The notes under the pieces were generated by a model that had not been told where the DNA came from, ran no database searches, and saw only the letters and a list, made by a program, of their open reading frames with translations. This document shows positions 1 to 8,716 of a DNA stretch of 64,000 nt, piece after piece. The translations under genes and the position numbers were made by a program. Source of the DNA: Pullulanibacillus camelliae (GTDB taxonomy: Bacteria; Bacillota; Bacilli; Bacillales; Sporolactobacillaceae); the NCBI RefSeq assembly GCF_014642655.1, contig NZ_BMIR01000004.1, positions 67,414-131,413 on the forward strand, in the 5' to 3' direction. Numbering within the stretch: position 1 is the first letter of the stretch; every line of letters starts with the position of its first letter.

Positions 1-63
1 CAAAGTTACACTTATACTATCTTCCTTTATGAGCATCAGCGAAGTTATACATTTTGATAGTAT
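1..63 (-). repeat. interspersed repeat copy R1 (partial)
   Basis: This is the end portion of the window's interspersed repeat, cut off by the window start. Bases 1-63 are nearly identical to bases 104-167, so R1 and R2 are a tandem pair downstream of tatA. The segment carries the inverted arms TATACTATC and GATAGTAT seen in the other copies. Confidence 0.75.
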
Positions 64-168
64 TAGAAAACTTGGCCTATCGCCAAGCTTTAATGGCGAA
101 AGTCAAAGTTACACTTATACTATCTTCCTTTATGAGCGTCAGCGAAGTTGTACATTTTGATAGTATAA
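64..168 (-). repeat. interspersed repeat copy R2
   Basis: Copy of the repeat also seen near 19.5, 21.2, 25.3, 33.3, 44.8, 59.0 and 62.2 kb. It contains a small inverted repeat (CTTGGC..GCCAAG, 71-88), then TATACTATC (116-124) and its complement GATAGTATA (159-167), which could fold as a long hairpin. Read on the minus strand it begins right after the T-run of the tatA terminator. Confidence 0.75.
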
Positions 169-169
169 A

Positions 170-204
170 AAGACACGAGATTTTTATCTGAAATCCCGTG
201 TCTT
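170..204 (-). terminator. intrinsic terminator of the efe-tatA operon
   Basis: On the minus strand a long stem (AAGACACG paired with CGTGTCTT, with further pairing inside) is followed by a run of T. It lies about 65 bp beyond the tatA stop. Confidence 0.75.
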
Positions 205-270
205 CCTTTTGAATAAGTCTGGCAAACGCCTCATTAATGCCCTATTTATTTCAGTGACCTTTATAAAGAA

Positions 271-450
271 CTAGTGTTGATCCTTTGTCATTTCCTGATC
301 TTCACTCTCATCCATGAGCTTAGATGTCGCCTGCTTAAATTCACGCAAGGTATGCCCCGCTGCTTTCCCTAGCTCTGGAAGCTTTTTAGGGCCAAAGATA
401 ATGAGTGCGACAACACCAATTAAAATGAGGCTCCCATAACCTAATCCCAT
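271..450 (-). CDS. tatA: Sec-independent translocase subunit TatA
   Basis: Small Tat pore-forming subunit, about 59 aa. It has one N-terminal hydrophobic helix, the hallmark [14 protein letters not shown] hinge and amphipathic helix, and an acidic C-terminal tail. I place the start at the ATG (450) preceded by AAGGTG; a GTG three codons upstream is possible. It is the last gene of the efe operon, directly after efeB, whose product carries a Tat signal. In B. subtilis ywbN/efeB is likewise linked to tatAy. No tatC is present here, so a partner TatC must come from elsewhere. Confidence 0.93.
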   Translation of the reverse strand: MGLGYGSLILIGVVALIIFGPKKLPELGKAAGHTLREFKQATSKLMDESEDQEMTKDQH

Positions 451-477
451 GCTACTCACCTTCTACCTGAATTAAAA

Positions 478-1701
478 TTAACTCTCAAATAATGCTTGAG
501 CGATGTATTCACCTTTCTTCATCCCTCGAGGAATGGCGAACATTGCTGAACCAATATGTTGTGTATATTCATTCAGCGCGTCTAATTTGCCAAGTGCCTT
601 AAGCTTCGGTAAAAATGAGTTTTCCGGATTCTTCTGGAAACAGATAAAAGCAAGGCCGGCATCAAGCTTTCCAAGCTTATTGATGCCACTGGCATAATTG
701 TAGGAGCGGCGATAAATGGGCGCGCCATAAGTATGCGCTACCCGCACATGGGAATCGCTAGGCATTTTCTTCGGATCCACCGCATCCTGCTCATGAATCT
801 TGCCATATGGCGCGCCTGATTCCTTCATCCTCCCAAATGTATCTTCTTGGTCCTTCAAGGAGTCCTGATCCCAATCTTCAAGGAACATTTGAATTTTGCG
901 GTAGGCCATATAAGTCCCACCTCTCATCCAGCTCGGTTCATCAGCTCCAGCCCATACGGTATCGTCGAGCTTTTCCTTCACATTTGCCGTACCGTCCTTA
1001 AAACCAAATAAATTCCGTTTGGTTTCACCCTTCGCTCCACTAATAAAGCCTTCTTGTATCCATCTTACTGACACTGTACCAATTCCAGTATTGATTAAAT
1101 TGCGGACGGCATGAAACGCCACTTGCTTAATCTCTGAGCACACTTGGATGCATAGATCACCGTTAGAAATCGATGTGTCTAAATTCTGATTCCCCACACG
1201 AGGGATCTCTTTAAGAAATTTTGGCATTTTATGAGCCAGGCCAAAGCGATCTCTCCCGTTCTTTTTAAAAAATGTTGGTCCTAACCCATACGTCATGGTT
1301 AGATAGCCAGGAGAGATGCCCAGTGCTTCTCCAGTATCAGCTGGCGGCAGCTGTTGATTTGCCGCATTAGGCTGCCAATTACCCACGGCAAACAATTCAC
1401 TGAGCTTCGTCCATTGTTTAAATAATTGAATGATCTTATGCTTACTTTCTGTCTCTAGATCAAAGCTGATTAGGTACAGATAGGCTTGTTGCGGTGTAGC
1501 TATCCCCGCCTGATGCTTTCCATAAAAGGCCACAGTCTCATTGCGATTGGCTTTTGCCGTCTTAGGCTTGACCTTAGGGTCAATCAGATGGGAAACAAAG
1601 CCCAAGCCACTGGCACCGATCATCAGACCAGAACCCGTAGCCACTGTCATTTTTAGCATTTCACGGCGTGTGTAGTGGTTTTCCTTATCATGATCACCCA
1701 T
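478..1701 (-). CDS. efeB: Dyp-type heme peroxidase EfeB (Tat-exported)
   Basis: Deferrochelatase/peroxidase of the EfeUOB ferrous iron system, 407 aa. The N-terminus has a twin-arginine signal (RREMLK then a hydrophobic stretch, residues 13-40), so folded export by Tat is expected. The family motif GFKDGT lies near residue 235, and the heme-ligand region with VRVAHTYGAPIYRRSYNY is in the C-terminal half. The start ATG has AGAGGGGG upstream. It lies between efeO and tatA on the same strand. Known role: oxidises Fe(II) for EfeU-mediated import. Length is normal for the family. Confidence 0.95.
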   Translation of the reverse strand: MGDHDKENHYTRREMLKMTVATGSGLMIGASGLGFVSHLIDPKVKPKTAKANRNETVAFYGKHQAGIATPQQAYLYLISFDLETESKHKIIQLFKQWTKLSELFAVGNWQPNAANQQLPPADTGEALGISPGYLTMTYGLGPTFFKKNGRDRFGLAHKMPKFLKEIPRVGNQNLDTSISNGDLCIQVCSEIKQVAFHAVRNLINTGIGTVSVRWIQEGFISGAKGETKRNLFGFKDGTANVKEKLDDTVWAGADEPSWMRGGTYMAYRKIQMFLEDWDQDSLKDQEDTFGRMKESGAPYGKIHEQDAVDPKKMPSDSHVRVAHTYGAPIYRRSYNYASGINKLGKLDAGLAFICFQKNPENSFLPKLKALGKLDALNEYTQHIGSAMFAIPRGMKKGEYIAQALFES

Positions 1702-1728
1702 TGATTTTTCCCCCTCTAGAAGACTGGT

Positions 1729-2892
1729 TTAAAAGATGTCTGCAGACTGGGCCATTAATTTTGAAAGCTTTTCTAATTCATTACTCAACGCTTTAACTTG
1801 ATCCTTATTTTTCTCAAACTCGGTATAGCTTTCAAACTGTCCTTGCTTTTGGTAGTTTAATAGTTCGTTGTCAACCACCTGAAATTGTTTATCGATTTGG
1901 TTACCAAGCGCTTTATGTGAGACGTTTAGCGCAGGGATTGCCGCTTGATATACCGCTTCAGACCCATCAACGTTCGCTTGAAGATCTAATAGATCGATAT
2001 GAGAGTAGCGTTCTTCTTCACCTGTAATCTTCGACGTTGCAGCCTCATTCAATAAATCCATCGCTCCCGCAACCATGGCTTTTGGTTTCAATTTTACCGT
2101 CTTGACCTTAGCCTGTAATTCCTTGACGTCCTTCACTAATTGATCAGCGTATTGCTTCTGTCCATCTAATGTATTCTTTTGATACAACGCTCTTTCAATT
2201 TCATGGAATCCTGTCCAGTTTTTCACATTATCCACATCATTGATTCGGGCATCAATACGCGGATCAAGGTCGCCAAAGCTTTCTGCGATCGGTTCGACGC
2301 GTTCATAATAGGGGCGCGTAGCAACATAGCGCTTTTTCGCCTCAGTAATATTCCCTTGGTCTACAGCCTGAGCAAAGGCTTCTGTCGTGGTGACCAATTT
2401 ATCCACCTGTGCTGTGACATACTTTTTATAATTAGCAACCGCTTGGTTTAACACTTTAGATTCTTTTTCCTGGGTGGCTTTCGCCGTCATTAACTGCTTC
2501 AAAGTATTTTGGAGATGTCCGGCATCTTCCTTCATCGCCTCAACGTCAGGTTGGTTCATATTGGATTGCGCATAGATTGGCTGTTCATATTTTTCAACTT
2601 GTGCATACAATAATGGGAATTTATCACGAACACCATTTTCATAGGCTAACCACTGATCATTGACGGATTTTCCTAGCTTCTTGACCTTATCTGTATCTTG
2701 CTTTTTAAGTGCTGCTTGTAGATCAGTCACAATATTTTCTAGCTTTTGTGTTCCTTTTTGTACTGCTGTCTGTTTTGTCGTAGCCTTTGCTGTGGATTGA
2801 CTTGAGTCACTATTGTTCCCGCATGCTGCCAGCATCGGAACAAAGAGTAATGTGGAAACCACTCCGACTAACATTTTTTTAGTGTTAACCAT
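1729..2892 (-). CDS. efeO: EfeO/EfeM iron-uptake lipoprotein
   Basis: Extracytoplasmic iron-binding component of EfeUOB, 387 aa. A lipobox (MLAAC, Cys about residue 24) gives a lipid anchor. The rest is a helical peptidase-M75-type imelysin domain with the HxxE metal motif in GFHEIERALY. As in Bacillus homologues there is no N-terminal cupredoxin domain. AGGAGG lies 10 bp before the ATG, and the start is only 2 bp after the efeU stop, so the two are probably translationally coupled. Confidence 0.94.
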   Translation of the reverse strand: MVNTKKMLVGVVSTLLFVPMLAACGNNSDSSQSTAKATTKQTAVQKGTQKLENIVTDLQAALKKQDTDKVKKLGKSVNDQWLAYENGVRDKFPLLYAQVEKYEQPIYAQSNMNQPDVEAMKEDAGHLQNTLKQLMTAKATQEKESKVLNQAVANYKKYVTAQVDKLVTTTEAFAQAVDQGNITEAKKRYVATRPYYERVEPIAESFGDLDPRIDARINDVDNVKNWTGFHEIERALYQKNTLDGQKQYADQLVKDVKELQAKVKTVKLKPKAMVAGAMDLLNEAATSKITGEEERYSHIDLLDLQANVDGSEAVYQAAIPALNVSHKALGNQIDKQFQVVDNELLNYQKQGQFESYTEFEKNKDQVKALSNELEKLSKLMAQSADIF

Positions 2893-2894
2893 GT

Positions 2895-4358
2895 TTACAT
2901 TGCCTCCTGATTATGTTGATGTGAGCCTTTGTATTTTTTTAATTGATTGACAAGCACAATGACGATCGCAATGATGAGGAAGACAAGCTGCGGCAATGTG
3001 CTATACCATGATGGGAAAATGCTCAAGGCGTTGACCGAGGGCAAATACCCTGGAACAGTCGACGGCAATACCCCTGCCATTTGCAGGCTGTGAATGCCTG
3101 ATCCCATAAATTTAAAGCATAAATAAAAGACTATGAAACTAGAAATAAGGAAAAATGGTTTTAATGGTAACTTAATACCAATCTTCAGCATGAGCACACC
3201 GATGATGACGAGAACACCGAAACCAACAACGATACCAAGGACTAATTGACTGACTGGCATGCGATTGGCCATCCCAATTAAAAAAATGACCGTTTCCATG
3301 CCTTCGCGTAATATGGCCAGAAAAGCGATGATAGCAAAGGACAGCATACGTCCACTCGTCATAGCCTTCTCTGTATGCGAGCGAATAAATTGATTCCAGC
3401 GCTTGATATCTGCATTTCTGTGTAACCAATAGCTGACATAAAGCAGCATGACGCTAGCAATAACCCCCGAATAACCATTAATTAAAGAGTTATTATTACC
3501 GAATGCTTGCGAGGATAATAGGAATGTGACAATCCCACCGACAACCATACAAACAAGAATACCGCTAATCGAGCCCCCCCATACCCATCTTGTTGCTTCC
3601 TTCGATTCAGCCTTTTTGCTAAAGGTTAAGAGGGCGCCCACAACGAGCAAGGCTTCAAGCCCTTCGCGTATTGGAATTAAAGCCGCAACCCACATATTGT
3701 AGTCAGAGTCCGCAAGGGGCTGCAGCGAAAAAATCATTTCATTGATGAGATCTAATGTTTTGTGACGTTCACTTGGACTAGCAACGTAAGCATCTAAAAG
3801 TACCAAATCCTCCTCAGATTTGGTATAAACGGTTTGTGATTGACTCACAACATCCCCTTCTACAGTTAACCAATTGGACTGAAGGGTCTTAATTTTTGCT
3901 TGTGCTTGCGTCCACTCTTTATTCTGAAGTAACGTCTTCGTTTGCTTGAGTTCCTCGATATATGTAGATAAGGATTCTTTCTTCTTACTGTTAGGATTCG
4001 GGTTATCTTTAAAATCCTGTATATCCTTTTTCAATCCCTGTGAGTCAGAAAGTGCCTGATCTCCTTCATCATTTAATAGATCAAGTGAAAGTGTCCCAAC
4101 ATCTTGATCGATAGCCATATAGGCATCTAATGACATCTTCCTGACCGTATTTTTATTTTGTAACCACCAGGCTTTAAATTGATCAAAATCCTGTTTGGCT
4201 TGCACTGTCTGCTTGGCTTTCAAATCGTCTGTAACATGATTGACAAGCGTGAGGGCATTTGCCAGTTTAACCTTATCGGCTTTGGCTTGAACGATAGGAT
4301 TGCTAAAGCCAAAAAACACTAGGCTTATAAAAATAAGCAAACCGAAACTGCGCCTCAT
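2895..4358 (-). CDS. efeU: FTR1-family iron permease EfeU
   Basis: Iron permease, about 487 aa. A signal sequence is followed by a helical extracytoplasmic domain (about residues 25-215) resembling the EfeO fold, then a seven-helix FTR1 domain. Both REXXE iron-binding motifs are present: IREGLEA and LREGMET. I chose the ATG at 4358, preceded by GGGAG; an in-frame TTG lies 21 bp upstream. It is the first gene of the operon, about 25 bp downstream of two Fur boxes. Expected role: high-affinity iron import at the membrane. Confidence 0.94.
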   Translation of the reverse strand: MRRSFGLLIFISLVFFGFSNPIVQAKADKVKLANALTLVNHVTDDLKAKQTVQAKQDFDQFKAWWLQNKNTVRKMSLDAYMAIDQDVGTLSLDLLNDEGDQALSDSQGLKKDIQDFKDNPNPNSKKKESLSTYIEELKQTKTLLQNKEWTQAQAKIKTLQSNWLTVEGDVVSQSQTVYTKSEEDLVLLDAYVASPSERHKTLDLINEMIFSLQPLADSDYNMWVAALIPIREGLEALLVVGALLTFSKKAESKEATRWVWGGSISGILVCMVVGGIVTFLLSSQAFGNNNSLINGYSGVIASVMLLYVSYWLHRNADIKRWNQFIRSHTEKAMTSGRMLSFAIIAFLAILREGMETVIFLIGMANRMPVSQLVLGIVVGFGVLVIIGVLMLKIGIKLPLKPFFLISSFIVFYLCFKFMGSGIHSLQMAGVLPSTVPGYLPSVNALSIFPSWYSTLPQLVFLIIAIVIVLVNQLKKYKGSHQHNQEAM

Positions 4359-4380
4359 CCAACTCTCCCTTCCTTCCAAA

Positions 4381-4421
4381 GAAAATGATAATCATTATCA
4401 CTGATAATGATTATCATTATA
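4381..4421 (-). promoter_or_regulatory. two adjacent Fur boxes upstream of efeU
   Basis: Two 19-bp sites, 4381-4399 and 4403-4421, each match the Fur consensus GATAATGATAATCATTATC with one or two differences. They sit just upstream of efeU, so iron-dependent Fur repression of the whole operon is the natural reading. Confidence 0.9.
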
Positions 4422-4545
4422 GATTATAACTTCTAGAGCGTCAATGGACCTTTTTATTTATTTTTGAAACAATTTATCATGTAACAAGCTGCTCATAGTT
4501 ATAAGACAATCCACACTAGCACATATAACGGGGATGAAATTACAC

Positions 4546-4575
4546 AAAAAAAGAGACGAGGATAGAAGCCCCGTC
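4546..4575 (-). terminator. intrinsic terminator
   Basis: On the minus strand, GACGGGG pairs with CCTCGTC (one wobble), followed by seven T. It lies about 245 bp past the stop of the surface-protein gene and may end that transcript. The AT-rich gap 4576-4820 shows no gene. Confidence 0.6.
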
Positions 4576-4820
4576 CTTTCTCCTTATCTCGCAGATATTC
4601 GCTATTATCTGAACACTATATACCCTATAATAAAATGATTATTCTATTAGTTCTAAATGTCCAGAGCAACATGCAATCATCCTCTCTAAAACCCATACCC
4701 TGTTTCAATTTTGTCCACGTATTATAAATGATTGATCATTTATTAAAAAACAAAATTATTTTGCCAACCACGCCGATCATAATTGTCATTTACCTTCCGA
4801 ATAAAAGAAATAAAAGATCA

Positions 4821-5870
4821 TCAAGTCCTTCTTCTGAATTTTATCCACCAAAAGACTCCCCCACCTAAAGCTAATACAAATACGACACTAATTGAAATGA
4901 GCCATGGATGGTGATTGGAGACGTGTTTCGATGGATTGCTTATAGTACTATCAGCAACCTTGCTTGTCTCCTTATCTGTACCGTAATCAGATAATGTTGA
5001 ATCCTTTTCTGCATCCTTATTTGAATCATTTGCTTTTGTCTGTTTATTATCAGCCGATACTTTATGATTTGATTTTTTTCCAGCAGCCTCACTTTTTGAA
5101 TCTGATTTAGAGGAAGGAGTCTTTTGACCCTTACTTGCTTTATGATTTGAACTTGATTGACCTGAACCAGCCCCACGATCACCTGTGCTGGATTTGCTTA
5201 CACTTGAAGAGGAATGGCTCGTACTACCGCTAGAACTTGTACTAGCCTTACTGGTACTTGTATGATTGCTTGTCCCAGAAGCTGATTTGCTCGTGCTAGT
5301 ATGATTGCTAGTGCCCGAGTTTGTTTTACTGGTACTCGTATGGTTACTTGTGCCAGTGCTTGGCTTATTGGTTGTATCGCCACCAGTTGACCCTGTATTG
5401 GGCTTACTCGGTTTGGTACCTCCGGTTGATCCCCCTCCATCTTTTGAACCTCCACTATCATTTGAACTGCCACCACTATTGTCATTATCTCCTGTACCAG
5501 TTGTAGGTTTCGTTGGTTTTGTTGGTTCCGCCTTTTTCACCGTATAAACTGTCATCGTTGCATCGATATATTCACTTGATTTTGGTATATATATTACGAA
5601 AGTCTGGCCATTCTTGGAAACTGGATGTGTAGAAAGTCCCATAATATAAAAACTATCTTGGTCCTTTTGATAATAACCAGTTTCAAGACCCTTACATATC
5701 CCAGTAGCATCTGCTTGATGACTGAAAGTATTAACACTAGAATCAATAGTCATTGAACACTTTCCATGCTTTAATTCAGCTGCATTTGCACTATTTCCCT
5801 TTATTCCCCACAAACTTAAACCAATCATCACCGCGACAATTAATGACTTAAACATCCAATTTTTCTTCAT
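4821..5870 (-). CDS. membrane-anchored, Ser/Thr-rich surface protein of unknown function
   Basis: 349 aa. Residues 1-31 are a signal peptide. Residues 32-112 form a small secreted domain with two Cys (38 and 59) that I do not recognise. Residues 115-320 are a low-complexity Pro/Thr then Ser/Gly/Lys stalk, including three 13-residue repeats (core GTSNHTSTSK, residues 172-208). Residues 323-343 form a transmembrane helix, followed by basic KFRRRT. There is no LPXTG motif, so the membrane helix is the likely anchor. GAGGAAG precedes the ATG. The overall plan resembles bacterial surface receptors, but it is not a recognisable NEAT domain. Proximity to the iron operon suggests, without proving, an iron-related role. 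Confidence 0.8.
   Translation of the reverse strand: MKKNWMFKSLIVAVMIGLSLWGIKGNSANAAELKHGKCSMTIDSSVNTFSHQADATGICKGLETGYYQKDQDSFYIMGLSTHPVSKNGQTFVIYIPKSSEYIDATMTVYTVKKAEPTKPTKPTTGTGDNDNSGGSSNDSGGSKDGGGSTGGTKPSKPNTGSTGGDTTNKPSTGTSNHTSTSKTNSGTSNHTSTSKSASGTSNHTSTSKASTSSSGSTSHSSSSVSKSSTGDRGAGSGQSSSNHKASKGQKTPSSKSDSKSEAAGKKSNHKVSADNKQTKANDSNKDAEKDSTLSDYGTDKETSKVADSTISNPSKHVSNHHPWLISISVVFVLALGGGVFWWIKFRRRT
5247..5357 (-). repeat. in-gene 39-bp tandem repeat
   Basis: Three tandem units coding for the 13-residue repeat (residues 172-208) of the surface protein stalk. Such arrays can expand or contract and vary stalk length. Confidence 0.8.
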
Positions 5871-6137
5871 TTGTACTTCCTCTCAAAATAATTTTTTTAC
5901 AATCAGTTGAGATTAATCGTTTTATTAATATTTCCATTTATTATCTAATTCCCTTATCTCTATTTTTCGACCTCTGTTCCAAAAAGTTTAGACAGTCTCC
6001 GCCTTCTCAGAAGTATTTGCTCTGGATTTTCTTAAGGCTGCGTTAATAAATAATGGAATATGACCAAGCGACAAACGATATATTTAAGAATGAGTACTAA
6101 CGGATGCTTTATATAAAGCATGAATGGGGGAAATCTC

Positions 6138-6764
6138 ATGTTTCATGTTCATCCGAGCTATACAGCTATCGTTATAACGGACCCGCAAAATGACTTTCTC
6201 TCTCCTGAAGGTAAAGGCTATCGGCTCACTGAGGGGGTGATCAAGCGCTATAATACACTGGAAAATCTAGAATTACTTATGCGTACAGCTCTGTATAAAG
6301 GCTACCAGCTTTTTATCTCTCCCCATTATATATATCCACATGATTATCAGTGGCAAATGACGGGGACCGAACAAAATATGTTACTAAAGCTTGGTGTTTA
6401 TCAAAAAAAGGACGCGTATACCCCTCCTACACCAGGAGGCGATTGGGTACCCTCTCTAGCACCTTATATTCTTCATAACCGCACCATTATTGCAACAGAC
6501 CATAAAGTCGCTAGTCCCCAGACGAATGACCTCGTCTATCAATTGCGCCAGCAAAAGAAAGAAAATGTGATTTTAGCAGGTGTTCTCTCCAATGTCTGCG
6601 TGGAATCCCACATGAGAGATTTGATCGAAAATGGTTTTCAAACTGCTGTCGTGTACGACGCGACAGCCACTATAAGCGAACGCGACTTTCAGGCTGCTGT
6701 CACGAATTATCAGGCCTTTAGCAGTGCAACATGGTCAACACAAGAGGCACTTTCCCAGTTATAA
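6138..6764 (+). CDS. isochorismatase-like cysteine hydrolase
   Basis: About 208 aa, isochorismatase/nicotinamidase superfamily. The catalytic Asp is in the N-terminal TDPQNDF motif. The nucleophile Cys sits in GVLSNVCVESHMRDL, preceded by the usual non-prolyl cis-peptide region. A possible active-site Lys is in ATDHKV. I prefer the ATG at 6138 (GGGGG about 8 bp upstream) over the in-frame ATG at 6120. It is monocistronic on the plus strand. The substrate is not predictable; relatives hydrolyse isochorismate, nicotinamide or other amides. Confidence 0.88.
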   Translation: MFHVHPSYTAIVITDPQNDFLSPEGKGYRLTEGVIKRYNTLENLELLMRTALYKGYQLFISPHYIYPHDYQWQMTGTEQNMLLKLGVYQKKDAYTPPTPGGDWVPSLAPYILHNRTIIATDHKVASPQTNDLVYQLRQQKKENVILAGVLSNVCVESHMRDLIENGFQTAVVYDATATISERDFQAAVTNYQAFSSATWSTQEALSQL

Positions 6765-6940
6765 CCCTTATCGAAGAGATTTACAGCCTCGCTTTAAGCC
6801 TGCGAAGGGAAAGAACCTCTAGCGCTAATCCCCGTGTCATATAATGCCTTTTAAAAATGTGGATAAATCGAGAATTTATGGCGCTATGCAATGAGGGGCT
6901 TTTACAAAGCTTTCTTCCAACCAACCGCGGTATCTTTTTA

Positions 6941-7037
6941 CAATGTCCATAAGATACATATCATGAGTGATCCCTCGGAAATCGGCATGACGAGGCCTAT
7001 GGACATTGATCAAGCCGCTTCGCTATTTGTCCGAGGG
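6941..7037. other. interleaved inverted repeats in a gene-free region
   Basis: The gap 6765-7155 holds no convincing gene. Two inverted repeats interlock: arms 6941-6953/6996-7008 (CAATGTCCATAAG type) and arms 6972-6979/7030-7037 (CCCTCGGA/TCCGAGGG). Such an arrangement can form a pseudoknot in RNA. It may also be the remnant of a mobile element. Confidence 0.3.
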
Positions 7038-7090
7038 CTCAATGTCTGCGACAACCTCAGAATCATCTTAAGGTAACTATTTGAGCGATA

Positions 7091-7148
7091 AAAAAGGACA
7101 GCTCTTTCGACTCATATCGCCTAAGCAATATGTTCAGAAGAACCGTCC
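7091..7148 (-). terminator. intrinsic terminator of the DMT exporter gene
   Basis: On the minus strand, GGACGGTTCTT pairs over 11 bp (two wobbles) with AAGAGCTGTCC, followed by TTTTT. It begins 8 bp beyond the stop of the exporter gene. Confidence 0.7.
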
Positions 7149-7155
7149 CAGATAA

Positions 7156-8058
7156 TTAAGCGCCCATTTTTCCTTGAACCGTCACTTGCTCCTTCAAGCG
7201 TTTCGGCTTTCTATTCACAAGATAGATGCTGGCCACAATGAGGAGAATACCTAAGAACAATAATACTGTGAAAGGTTCATGCATAAATACCGTACCGATG
7301 ACCACAGCAAGCATGGGAACTAAAAATGTAGAGGTAGCCACCACACTCGCATCCCCCGTTTTAACAAGAACCACATAGAGAATCCATGAAACAGCAATGC
7401 CAAGTATCGTCCCAAAGGCGAGGCCAAGGAAATAAGTGCCATTCCAGACGATGCTTGTCCACTTTTCGGTTGAAAAGCCGGCAATCATTAGGATAACGCC
7501 TCCGATTAAACATTGAAAGGCCACCAACCAAAGCGAGTCCACTGAATGACCCTTTCTTTTCGTATAAACCGTCCCGAGTGCCCATGAAATCGCTGTAAGC
7601 AAGCCCAGGATAACGCCTGCCACGGAAACATGTCCTGTAAATCCTTCAGCACTGACTGAAATAACGCCAAGAAAACCTAATATAAGTCCAATCACTTTTG
7701 TTACTGTCATCGATTCACCCAACCATAACCAAGCGAATAGTCCAACTAATATCGGTTGAAAGTAGACAATGACTGAGAATAATCCTGAAGGCACCAATCT
7801 AAGACCTTCCGTTTGCAGTCCATAGAACAGCGTAATATTTAAAATAGCGGTCACCACATAAATCTGCCAATTCTTGCGCCACTGGATACGGGCCCTTGTT
7901 TTCCAAATGACTAATGCTAAAAGGATACCTCCAAATAAACATCTCATCCCTGAAAAAAGCAAAGGAGGTGTATAATCCAATGCCAGCTTATAAATCGGCC
8001 AGGATACGCCCCAAATAATAATCAATCCCGCCATCATTAAAAACCATTTAACTTTCAT
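7156..8058 (-). CDS. EamA/DMT-superfamily transporter
   Basis: 300 aa integral membrane protein with about ten hydrophobic helices in two EamA repeats; the first begins with the typical GLIIIWGVSWPIYKLAL. The family exports amino acids, nucleosides or other metabolites; the substrate here is unknown. GAGGG precedes the ATG. It stands alone on the minus strand with its own terminator. Confidence 0.9.
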   Translation of the reverse strand: MKVKWFLMMAGLIIIWGVSWPIYKLALDYTPPLLFSGMRCLFGGILLALVIWKTRARIQWRKNWQIYVVTAILNITLFYGLQTEGLRLVPSGLFSVIVYFQPILVGLFAWLWLGESMTVTKVIGLILGFLGVISVSAEGFTGHVSVAGVILGLLTAISWALGTVYTKRKGHSVDSLWLVAFQCLIGGVILMIAGFSTEKWTSIVWNGTYFLGLAFGTILGIAVSWILYVVLVKTGDASVVATSTFLVPMLAVVIGTVFMHEPFTVLLFLGILLIVASIYLVNRKPKRLKEQVTVQGKMGA

Positions 8059-8416
8059 AATACCCTCTTCCTTAATCCAATCCGTTTGAGAATCAAACCG
8101 TTGGATATATCATGATGTCCTAAAAAAAATTAGTTAAAATTAGTACTTTAAAAGAATACGCCCGTTCCCTAAAATTTGCAAAGAATTAAACCTGTAGGAA
8201 AGTAAAGCTTAAGACAAAATGATGTCGGTAGAAGAAACTTCTATTCAACTCTCGTATCCTTTTAAAAGGCCTTAGTGATGGCAGGCTGACTCTCCTCTTT
8301 CTACGACATTAGGGCCCAAACGAGAAAATGATTCTCCTTTATCCTCTACACACGAAGGCCCTTATCGTCCTTCAAGACCTCTTTCATATCCAACCAATGG
8401 CTTCGTTTATACATCC
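8059..8416. other. no gene seen
   Basis: Intergenic sequence upstream of the DMT exporter. I see no coding frame of credible length and no clear regulatory element. There is only a weak inverted repeat around 8263-8274. Confidence 0.5.
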
Positions 8417-8536
8417 TTAAAGTGTTGAAAAGGGAATTTCTCCATGAGGTATGTGAAGCATTGCCTCGCTAACTGTCCACAGCCTTTCCGCCGCTTCTTC
8501 ATCGATTGCCCATTGCCGGCCCCTCTTTCCAGCGGA
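8417..8536 (-). pseudogene. C-terminal relic of a short-chain dehydrogenase-like gene
   Basis: On the minus strand an open stretch of about 39 codons ends at 8417 and reads like a protein C-terminus (GRQWAIDEEAAERLWTVSEA). The WxIDEEAAERLWxxSE pattern resembles the last helix of retinol-dehydrogenase-type SDRs. A stop precedes it in frame and it has no start, so I read it as the tail of a decayed gene. Confidence 0.4.
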
Positions 8537-8644
8537 CTATCTTCAGAAACAAGCTCTACAGGCATTTCACGCGCAGGTCTTTATTTATACTTTAAAAGTT
8601 TGGAACTCCTAAATGTCGCTTTCGACGATTGGCCTTAACAACAT

Positions 8645-8685
8645 AAAAAAGCCGGATGCCTACTTGCAGAAAAGGACTATCCGAC
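8645..8685 (-). terminator. intrinsic terminator of the catabolic operon
   Basis: On the minus strand, GTCGGAT pairs with ATCCGGC (one wobble), followed by TTTTTT. It lies about 30 bp beyond the FAH-family gene, the last gene of the operon. Confidence 0.7.
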
Positions 8686-8716
8686 TTTCCTATATTAATA
8701 GTGATTTTTCCATCCG

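Noticed and set aside
5305-5547. Plus-strand frames within the surface-protein gene
   Set aside because: They arise from the low-complexity repeat coding on the minus strand.
4821-5870. NEAT (heme-binding) domain in the surface protein
   Set aside because: Size (about 80 residues) and motifs do not fit NEAT domains, and no sortase motif is present.
6891-7076. 61-codon plus-strand frame
   Set aside because: No ribosome binding site, and it runs through the interlocking inverted repeats.
8444-8638. 64-codon plus-strand frame
   Set aside because: The opposite strand reads as an SDR-like C-terminus; this frame is its shadow.
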